The notes beneath the pieces are model-generated. The model was not told the origin of the DNA. It searched no databases and saw only the letters and a program-made list of their open reading frames with translations. The translations under genes were made by a program, and so were the position numbers. From assembly GCA_018398765.1 (NCBI GenBank), contig JAHBMJ010000409.1:26138-47942 (forward strand): 21,805 nt of DNA, written 5' to 3'. This document shows positions 16,040-21,805 of the stretch, piece by piece. The stretch's first letter is position 1; each line of letters starts with the position of its first letter. This stretch comes from Chromera velia. Lineage: Eukaryota; Sar; Chromeraceae.

Positions 16040-17769
16040 TCGTTCGTTCGTTCGTTCTTTCTTTCTTCCTTTCTTTCTTTCTTTCTTTCTTTCTTTTTCT
16101 TTCTCTCTATCTTTCTTCCTTCCTTCCTTCCTTCCTTCTTTCTTTCTTTCTTTCTTTCTTTCTCTACGTGTCTCACTTCGTGTATCTGTATGCCATTGGG
16201 CAGACCGGACCTCCTGTACGTGTGTGTCTGCATGAGATTGCAGGGAGAGGCCCGTGAGAACTCGAGGAGCAAATCGAGGTGCGTCACACACTGTATGAGC
16301 TCTTTTAGAAGCAAGCCACCTGGATGTGACGGGTGTGCGGCCAGGTTGCGATGACCTTTGTGTTTTTATGTTTTTTGTTCAGTCGACTTTTCAGTCAGTC
16401 AGTCACTTGGCTGGTCAGTTAGTGTTTCCTGTGCTGGCCTAGGCGCTGGCTGCGGTGCTGACGGGCAGGCCATACCGAGGTTTTTCCTCCTGATCTTTCG
16501 ACTGGGACAGGCTCCTTTTCTTGTGTCTATCTTCTGCAATGGCTCATTCTGTCTTCGGCCGCTGCAATTTATTTTGCTGTCGTGCAGCAAACGCCGAGAT
16601 AGAGAGCGAGCCGTTTTGTCGGCGAATGCGCAGAAGGTGAGTGGTCACAGTGAAGGTCAGGAATTTGTTGAAGTCAGGTGAATGCCATTGGTCACAAGCG
16701 CATGAGATCAGGCGTTCCTTGACGCGTTTTTCGATTCGAAGAAGTGCATCTCAGGAAATTCGTTTCTCCACGTTCATTTCATGCTCTCCTGCTGTGGCAT
16801 TAATGCTTTGTAGTGAAAAGGTCTTGCTCTCCATTTGTGAATGTTTTTCAACTCGTTATCTTCTGAACAAAGAGTTTCTCTGCAGGTCACTGAAAGTCAT
16901 GTTCGATGCTTGTACTCTTCACGATGTTTGCAGGAAAAGACATTCAACAAAAATTCCACACAGTTGGCGTCCGCAGCTTCCGCCGTGCAGCCTTCCAAGT
17001 GTGTCAAAAACTCCCTTTCTGGCTATCTATCTTTCCGCCTCGTTCTCTCTGTGTGAATGCTCTTTTTTTCTATCCCCCTTTCGGTCGGTCTATCGATGCA
17101 TCCATCCATCTGTTTGTTAGCTGTGTCTTGTGGGAGTGTCGACTCATGTGACCTTTAACTGTCTATCTGTCTGGCTGGCTAGGTCTATCTACCAACTTTT
17201 CGGCTACTCTCAGTCGTGACGGCCCATCCATGTTCACTCGATAAAAAGAGAATGGACTTTGCTTTTTAGATCAACTAAGAGTCAGGAGGTAGTTCTTGAG
17301 TGTTGATGCATCCATTCTTTTGATTCACTGTCTCTGTCACTGAACTGTGGTTTTTGCTGATCTTCTTTCTCCTTTCAAGCTGTTTATTTTTGCCTGATTG
17401 CAGAGTTCTCAAGCTGTTTTTTTTTTTCTGTTGCCTGATTGCAGAGTTCTCAAGCTGTTTTTTTTTTCTGTTGCTTGATTTCAGAGTTCTCAAGCTGGTT
17501 TTTTTTTCTTGTTGCCTGATTGCAGAGTTCTCAAGCTGTTTTTTTTTTCTGTTGCCTGATTGCAGAGTTCTCAAGCTTTTGTTTTTTCTTGTTGTCTGAT
17601 TGCAGAGTTCTCAAGCTGTTTTTTTTCTTGTTGCCTGATGGCAGAGTTCTCAAGCTGTTTTTTTTTTCTGTTGCCTGATTGCAGAGTTCTCAAGCTGGAC
17701 ACCGTTGGGCGGAAGGGTCTTCAGACTGCGACAGGGGTCAGATGCGGCGGCGGCCGACGCAAGTGCTGA
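12847..17769 (+). CDS. Gene C: Ulp1/SENP-type SUMO protease (C48 cysteine protease), six exons
   Basis: The model joins 12847-13940, 14514-14638, 15600-15684, 16588-16636, 16934-16998 and 17685-17769: 1,503 nt, 500 residues plus TGA. Junction phases agree throughout (2, 1, 2, 0, 2). The product should cleave SUMO-like modifiers from targets or process their precursors, acting in the nucleus or cytoplasm. The catalytic domain is in exon 1. WLDNYAIDFYL (residues 30-40) matches the family's substrate-binding start; catalytic His117 (KVHWFLAV), Asp149 (IVDPKS), oxyanion Gln195 and nucleophile Cys201 (RQENDFDCGVF) are all present, and Gln-to-Cys spacing is the usual six. The C-terminal 300 residues are not typical of the family: Arg/Lys-rich with a WNYWW patch. 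The start is the first ATG in the open frame, and a second ATG follows four codons later. The C-terminal exons are less certain than the protease exon. Confidence 0.72.
13941..14513 (+). repeat. Gene C intron 1 with GA microsatellite
   Basis: This 573-nt intron includes GA-rich sequence at about 14055-14120 and a pure (GA)n at about 14248-14275. Good acceptor-like sites at about 14160 and 14236 (ending CTACAG and TTACAG) could give alternative small exons, but no protein-like frame follows them. Confidence 0.4.
14514..14638 (+). CDS. Gene C, exon 2
   Basis: The acceptor is GCTCTTTGTTTGCAG and the donor CGAAAAAAG/GTCAGAC. It reads SSHPGPNYRKLWTEGFVPSW then NYWWHTQQSQKPTLEDRPPK, with normal protein composition and an aromatic patch. 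It fits the phases on both sides. A competing acceptor at 14489 (TCAATCTTGCAG) would read another open frame. Confidence 0.5.
14838..15600 (+). repeat. Segmental repeat, copy 1 (gene C intron 2)
   Basis: The blocks 14838-14976 and 15495-15600 reappear in the next intron at about 16242-16390 and 16488-16588. The first block includes the landmark TCTTTTAGAAGCAAGCCACC; the second includes GGCTCATTCTGTCTTCGG and ends in the 3' splice acceptor of exon 3. Inside the unit there is a further imperfect repeat (AGGTGCCGATCG ... AACGAGGCAGCCA at about 15040-15117 and 15363-15427) and an inverted 12-mer TCCCCCGTATGG (15166-15177 and 15478-15489). Confidence 0.75.
15600..15684 (+). CDS. Gene C, exon 3
   Basis: The acceptor follows TTTGCTGTCGACGTGCAG; a second CAG lies four bases on. 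The donor AAAGACC/GTACGTATG is strong. In the phase set by exon 2 it reads RPQDRLRISGCGMRSQSPWG then GCCNTKRP. Another open frame (QASRSSKDLRVRDEKPESLG) looks at least as protein-like, and would apply if the later CAG or another upstream exon is used. The acceptor region is duplicated in front of exon 4. Confidence 0.45.
15963..16165 (+). repeat. Imperfect (CTTT)n microsatellite in gene C intron 3
   Basis: About 200 bp of CTTT units are interrupted by CGTT and CCTT variants. It lies on the sense strand of gene C. The open frames over it, Phe/Leu/Ser-rich on plus and Lys/Glu/Arg-rich on minus, are translations of the repeat and not genes. Confidence 0.9.
16242..16588 (+). repeat. Segmental repeat, copy 2 (gene C intron 3)
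   Basis: This is the second copy of the unit at 14838-15600. It is about 400 bp shorter because the middle part differs or is deleted. It ends in a 3' splice acceptor equivalent to that of exon 3 and leads into exon 4. The copies differ by scattered substitutions and small indels. Confidence 0.75.
16588..16636 (+). CDS. Gene C, exon 4 (49 nt)
   Basis: The acceptor is TTTTGCTGTCGTGCAG, a copy of the exon 3 acceptor, and the donor AGAAG/GTGAGTGG is near-perfect. It reads KRRDRERAVLSANAQK with one leading base. The exon sequence itself does not resemble exon 3; only the intron side is shared. Confidence 0.5.
16934..16998 (+). CDS. Gene C, exon 5
   Basis: The acceptor is CTTCACGATGTTTGCAG and the donor TTCCAA/GTGTGT. 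It reads EKTFNKNSTQLASAASAVQP then S with two extra bases (phase 2). An alternative acceptor lies upstream (TTTCTCTGCAG ending at 16885), which would lengthen the exon. Confidence 0.4.
17377..17697 (+). repeat. Tandem array of eight 3' splice-acceptor units (period about 40 bp)
   Basis: Each unit is a run of T, then CTGTTGCCTGATTGCAG, then AGTTCTCAAGCTG. The CAG of the units sits at 17401, 17442, 17482, 17523, 17563, 17603, 17642 and 17682 (spacings 41, 40, 41, 40, 40, 39, 40). A partial unit (TTTCAAGCTG) precedes the first. The last unit runs directly into the gene C terminal exon. Units vary in T-run length and by a few substitutions. Confidence 0.93.
17685..17769 (+). CDS. Gene C, last exon
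   Basis: Splicing at the eighth and final CAG of the tandem acceptor array gives the reading VLKLDTVGRKGLQTATGVRC then GGGRRKC and a TGA at 17767-17769. The phase matches exon 5. The first 13 bases of this exon (AGTTCTCAAGCTG) are the part repeated eight times in the array. Confidence 0.4.
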
Positions 17770-18609
17770 ATAGAGGGTAGAAAAGAGTACGGGGGGAAGA
17801 TTTGGTTCAACCGTCAGGAACGCTTTCAAGGAAAGAGGTCTGGGGAAAAGTTTGAGCTTCCATCTGCGCATTTCCAGTGCTGCAGTCTCCAAGTCAAACA
17901 GCCGGTAATGTTTTGATGTAGGCTTTGTCTTGTGTCACACAGCTACTAGTCCTCATACGTAGAACGTTGCCTCACAAAAGAACATTACACAACTGGACCG
18001 AAAAACTTGTAGGCAACGTGACTTAGAGCTAGACGTAGAGGCTTCACTCCTTTCAGGCTATTTCCTGCTTATGATCATCATAAATATCAATCATATTATC
18101 ACACGCACGCCGTTGTTATTAGCATAAGCTTTTAGTCTAGCTTTTGGTACATTTTAATTAAATGATATTGAAAAATACTATGTGGAAATCAAATCGGCTA
18201 TCGGGTACACATCCACCATGCAGTTTTATCAGCTTTTAGCCCTTGTACTACATATAAGATTGATTTTGTTTTTTAAAAAAATGGTAGATTTTTTAAAATC
18301 TATTTTTATCATATATGCTATATATGAAGGATATGTAGCTCCTTTTGTTTCGTTTACTAAGCATCTGGCCCGGCTCCTTGATAACTATCTCTTTGTAGGC
18401 ACTATCGTAGGCATAGGAGAACCTTGTCTTAAGAAACCAAAAACTAGACCAAAAAAGAAAAGAAAATGCAAACGAAAAGAAATGTGTCGCAAAATCTAAG
18501 CAAAAGAATAATTTGGTGAATAGGCAAGAAAACAGGAAGGACAAAGGAACGAAGAAAGAATATTTTATGCTCATGCTGCTCTGACTGACTTCCACTGCAG
18601 GTAGCAAGA
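17770..18609. other. 3' flank of gene C and AT-rich intergenic DNA
   Basis: 17770-17900 has moderate GC and could be 3' untranslated sequence. Beyond about 18040 it is AT-rich. Two overlapping frames on opposite strands (18182-18499 plus and 18293-18607 minus) are hydrophobic then Lys-rich (or Phe-rich), which is what AT-rich DNA gives. The plus frame lacks an ATG at its start. I do not support a gene here. Confidence 0.45.
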
Positions 18610-19560
18610 TATTGCGGGATTTTAGCCTAGGATTTTAGCGGATTTTACGGGATTTTGGCCAGGATTTTAGCGGATTTAGGCGGATTTTGCCTAGGATTCT
18701 GCCGGACTATTTCTCCAGGATTTTAGAATCTAAAATCCTGGCTCTAAGGATTATCAAAGGTGTTTAGTCACTTGTGATTAGAATATATTTAATTATCCCA
18801 TGAAGTGATTAAATGTGATTGAATGAAGTGATTAATTAGCCAAAGTCCGATTCTTACTAGTCTTTAATACCTTTGGTCATTCTAATGGTGCGTGGTTTTT
18901 TTTTTACGTTACAAAAAAAAATGTTTTGGGAGTAGCCTAGAGGCTTGTGCACATCCAGCCCACCGCTCCTATAGTGGCCGCAGCCATTGGTGCATGCATT
19001 CGGAGCCGAATAGCCGATTGTACATATTGTATCAAAAATCAGGTCTTCATGCATGAGTTTCAAACACAAGGTAAGATGCAAACTTAAAGTAACAGCAAGC
19101 CATGATACCTGTGTTAAAAAAAAAAAATCAAAAATGTAGCCCGGGGCCCGGGGGGATTATATTCCTGAATATATTCCTGATTATATTACTTTTGAAGTGA
19201 GTAACTAGTGAATAAATATATTCCGTGATTAAACACCTTTGAGAATTATAAAGACTAAAATGCTGGACCCTAGGATTTTAGAAATGAATGCCAGGATTTT
19301 ATGGGATTTTATGGGATTTTACGGGATTATATCTTTCCCATAAAATCCCGTATAATCCCATAAAATCCTTAGAAGAGGCTAGGATTTTAGCTTTCTTCCA
19401 GGATTTTAGATTCTAAAATCCTAGATGTAGGGATTGTATTTTTAACGTTAAGAGTCCGGCAGAATCCTGGGCAAAATCCGTCAAAATCCGCTAAAATCCT
19501 GGCTAAAATCCCGTAAAATCCGCTAAAATCCTGGGTTAAAATCCCGCAAAATCCTGGCTA
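18610..19560. mobile_element. Foldback element with long, internally repetitive inverted arms
   Basis: The left arm (about 18610-18795) and right arm (about 19205-19560) are imperfect reverse complements. Both consist largely of GGATTTTAGCGGATTTTACG-like units and share the outer GCGGGATTTTA, inner GGATTCTGCCGGAC and TCAAAGGTGTTTAGTCAC landmarks. The right arm is longer because of an extra segment that itself folds into a hairpin (about 19292-19369). Another near-palindrome (CCAGGATTTTAG...CTAAAATCCTGG) sits in the left arm at about 18715-18741. The roughly 400-bp loop has no convincing gene. GCAAG flanks both sides near 18604 and 19565 but a target duplication is not certain. No transposase is present. 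Confidence 0.75.
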
Positions 19561-19780
19561 TTTGCAAGGTCAAGAGGGAGTACCCCTCGATCCAGACAAA
19601 GACTCTCCATGCTTATATATTTGCAGCTAGACTTACAGAAAGGAAATGATAAGCTAAATCTTAAGCATGCGTATCAGACACAGCCTAATAGTCACACAGC
19701 CTAATTGTTTGCTTTCCTTCTTCAATCCTCAATATCTATAACCATCTACTGGCATCTAGGTAATCATCCGTCCTTTGCTG
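19561..19780. other. Spacer, no gene seen
   Basis: This is short, mixed-composition sequence between two mobile elements. I see no open frame, RNA gene or repeat in it. Confidence 0.4.
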
Positions 19781-19788
19781 AATTAAGG

Positions 19789-19993
19789 CTAGGCTCCCCA
19801 TACATAAAAAAATAAATAAATAAATTTAGGTCAAAACCTGAACTAGTTTTTTTATTTTTTTATTTTTGTGCGTCAACTGGGCTTTGAGCTTCGAACTTGA
19901 AGTGTCTACTTCAAAAAAATAAATAAAAAAACAAAAAGTAAAAGGGATTTTGGGCAATTAACTTTTTGATTTTTTTACATATGGGAAGCCTAG
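19789..19993. mobile_element. 205-bp MITE, probably hAT-type
   Basis: It is flanked by an exact 8-bp duplication AATTAAGG (19781-19788 and 19994-20001). The terminal inverted repeats read CTAGGCTCCCCATACATAAA and, from the other end, CTAGGCTTCCCATATGTAAA; all three mismatches are transitions. The inside is A/T runs plus a short unique core around GGGCTTTGAGCTTCGAAC. An 8-bp duplication fits the hAT superfamily, but the terminal bases are not the classic hAT CAG/TAG type, so the superfamily is tentative. Confidence 0.75.
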
Positions 19994-20001
19994 AATTAAG
20001 G

Positions 20002-20919
20002 CAATGACTGGTGGCTATGTCCGACGGGGATGCCCAAGAAAATGGAAGATGCCCTGTTTGCTTTCACAAGAGGGTCAGCTAGAGATGAAATTCACCGTAT
20101 AAGTTAAGAAGTTAAGATGGAATGTTAAGACACTGAGGGGGAAAAACAGAAACTTGATGAGCTTACTCATAAAATAAAGAAGCGTACGTCAATTAAACAT
20201 AGAATAGATTGACTCTGATTGAGCAACCAGTGCAGATTGCATATGCAGCCCTACCTTCAGCCGGATAAGGCCCCACGTCATAAAAGATATGAGAATATGT
20301 CCGATATAAACTTAACTAAAGAGAGGTGTATTCAAGATATAGTGGCTTTTATATCGCAGTTCCAACCTCTGGCTAGAATGGGAGGAATAGCCTAGGAGGT
20401 AGCTGATTGTCCTAGTAACTGTCTAACCATGTAATTAAGTTTGTTTGAACATACATGCCCTACCCGCCTTTGTGCCTAAGTTTCACTATTTTAGAAACAG
20501 ACATTGCAAATATCATGCCCCGTGGTTAGCCAGAGCCTACTAAATGGTCATTCATCGGCTTTAACCGCCTCAATTCATCTAGCAATTCATTCATTTAAAA
20601 ATTAAAAGCTGACAAAATATGTTTGTATATGAATAGAAGTCTAACTTCTAAACTAACTTCAACTTGTCTTCAAGATCGACCAATTAAATGTACAAGTGAA
20701 GCAAATTATGACAGAAGATTCAATGCTAGGAACTTAGTAGGAAGATTGTTCATTTGAATTTTGATTCAATCTAGAATTAGTACATATGATTCCAAATTCA
20801 GACACTTAATGACACGCGTACGTAGGTTATCATACACGTTTGAATGCCAGAGGCTGATGCAATCTGATGCACAGATAACTTTTTCGTCCGCCAGTCATGT
20901 AGTCCGGTTTTGTCCAATT
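20002..20919. other. AT-rich intergenic DNA, no gene seen
   Basis: There is no coding frame of convincing composition, no tRNA-like fold and no clear repeat by eye. The plus-strand frame beginning at 20761 only becomes long where it lies antisense to the WD40 exon. The region probably holds the 3' flank of the minus-strand WD40 gene. Confidence 0.45.
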
Positions 20920-21129
20920 TCAAGACGAATAGATTCTTACTGTTTTATCAAAAGAAGCCGTGGCCACCAAGATGCTCGCGTTTCTTCCGTTGTCGCATCC
21001 CGGCTCCCCATTGCCGTGAACCCCCCCCCTCGCACCGAGGACATCCACGCCCCGCACGACCCCCGAGTGCCCCTGAAGACGGGAGACGACACGCTCAGAG
21101 GGAACGTCCCAGCACAACACCTCCCCACC
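20920..21129 (-). CDS. Gene D: last exon of a WD40-repeat protein
   Basis: The exon follows a good acceptor on the minus strand (TTCATTCTTTCTTCTCGCAG) and encodes 69 residues to a TGA at 20920-20922. It reads GGEVLCWDVPSERVVSRLQG HSGVV, then a Gly-rich loop, then ILVATASFDKTVRIYSS. GEVLCWD, the GHSGVV turn and TASFDKTVRIY are the end of one WD40 blade and nearly all of the last blade, with a loop insertion of about 15 residues between strands. The protein would be a beta-propeller scaffold. Which WD40 family cannot be told from one blade; the text is reminiscent of scaffold proteins such as WDR83 but I would not name it. Upstream exons must lie beyond 21805. Confidence 0.72.
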   Translation of the reverse strand, partial: GGEVLCWDVPSERVVSRLQGHSGVVRGVDVLGARGGVHGNGEPGCDNGRNASILVATASFDKTVRIYSS

Positions 21130-21720
21130 CTGCGAGAAGAAAGAATGAAGGAAGACGTACAGAAGAGAGGATTGAAAGGAGGGAGAGGAAGCCCGCAGAC
21201 ACAAAAGCAAGTACACAGACAAACGAAAAAGACAGGCAGGCAGACAACATGACGCGTAACGACAGAGACGTCCCAACAGTCCATTGCTATCGTTCCTCCA
21301 TCCCTCCCGGGTGCAGATGCGCTTCATGCATCAAGCTAGTGCTAGAAGGTGTGAGAACCTCTCAGTCAAACAGTCAATGTGCAAAGAGAGCCTAGCTAGC
21401 TGGCAAACGAGGAAGAAGGGTTAGACAAGAAATCCGTACATTAATCAGAGAGAACGACACAGGGAGAAAAAGCCAACTAACGTACAGAGAAAGCCAACAC
21501 ATCTTCGATCCCAACGAATCCGATCCGATGGATCTCCTCACTGCTTCGTTCGTTCAACTCGTTCCATCCCTGCCGCCCTTTAATTCCTTTTCCCTCAGAT
21601 TTTCTTCCATGCTTCTTTGATTGATGAAATCAGTCAGGCAATCACTCCCTCAGTCATATACTTACTCATTTACAACCTGCCTTTCAACCGCATACTTTCT
21701 CTCTCTTCTTTTAATTGGTG
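21130..21720 (-). other. Intron of gene D
   Basis: This is the sequence upstream of the WD40 exon on the minus strand. It is pyrimidine-rich on that strand just before the acceptor, as for the other genes here. I found no second exon with WD40-like sequence up to the window edge. The frames 20920-21327 and 20937-21284 minus extend into it only by chance. Confidence 0.5.
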
Positions 21721-21805
21721 TGCATGCCTATTGTTTTTCTGCCTTCAACAAAGAGGGTGCGTGCATGCCTATTGTTTTTCTGCCTTCAACAAAGAGGGTG
21801 CGTGC
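21721..21805. repeat. 41-bp tandem repeat at the window edge
   Basis: A 41-bp unit starting TGCATGCCTATTGTTTTTCT is repeated exactly (21721-21761 and 21762-21802). A third copy begins at 21803 and is cut by the window end, so the array length is unknown. Confidence 0.9.

Noticed and set aside
15819-16354. Overlapping long open frames, Phe/Leu/Ser-rich on plus and Lys/Glu/Arg-rich on minus
   Set aside because: They are translations of the (CTTT)n microsatellite in several frames, with no splice or start context.
17275-17892. Open frames over the acceptor array, including repetitive minus-strand Lys/Gln-rich peptides
   Set aside because: They reflect the roughly 40-bp tandem repeat with T-runs; the repeated unit is better explained as an intron end.
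18182-18607. Possible small membrane protein (plus) or Phe-rich frame (minus)
   Set aside because: AT-rich DNA gives such frames on both strands; the plus frame does not begin with ATG and no splice sites support either.
18857-19081. 74-codon minus frame in the foldback loop
   Set aside because: It does not begin with ATG, and no domain or splice context is visible.

Overview
This is a window of nuclear DNA from a microbial eukaryote, not a prokaryote. Candidate genes have GT-AG introns with pyrimidine-tract acceptors. Long stretches are microsatellite-rich (CTTT, GACA, GA, CA), and the window holds a chromodomain Ty3/gypsy retrotransposon, a Mutator-like element, a foldback element and a MITE. 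TGCATGCA words are frequent, introns are GT-AG, and the genome is repeat-rich with moderate GC. A chromerid-type alveolate such as Chromera would fit, but that is only an impression; no marker gene in the window settles it.

Layout: (1) About 430-4299, minus strand: gene A, a multi-exon gene for a proline-rich, charged, partly coiled-coil protein of unknown function, with purine-rich (on +) microsatellite introns. (2) 4380-4931: a compact intergenic region between divergently transcribed genes, with five TGCATGCA words and a TATA-like box. (3) 4932-5755, plus: gene B, a two-exon gene for a 237-residue protein with four predicted membrane segments. (4) 5756-6730: AT-rich intergenic DNA. (5) 6731-12215, minus: a complete but dead 5,485-bp chromovirus with two 344-bp LTRs and a CCTTT target-site duplication. 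Gag has many stops, the protease is frameshifted, the reverse transcriptase domain is missing, and RNase H, integrase and chromodomain remain readable. A Mutator-like element (9731-10576, 9-bp duplication) is inserted at the gag/protease boundary. (6) 12847-17769, plus: gene C, a Ulp1/SENP-type (C48) SUMO protease in six phase-consistent exons. Its last intron ends in eight tandem copies of a 3' splice acceptor, and two middle exons have acceptors that are copies of each other. (7) 18610-19560: a long inverted-repeat foldback element. (8) 19789-19993: a 205-bp MITE with an 8-bp duplication. (9) 20920-21129, minus: the last exon of a WD40-repeat protein whose other exons lie beyond the right edge. 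(10) 21721-21805: a 41-bp tandem repeat running off the edge.

The strongest biological signal is mutational. The two LTRs differ at 18 of 344 positions, all transitions with no indels, mostly at CpG. All eleven in-frame stops of the retroelement can be explained as C-to-T changes of Gln or Arg codons. This points to cytosine-deamination decay (methylation or RIP-like). The second theme is repeated duplication of 3' splice sites inside the SUMO-protease gene. I found no operon, CRISPR array, tRNA or rRNA. All exon models rest on splice motifs and phase agreement by eye, without transcript evidence.
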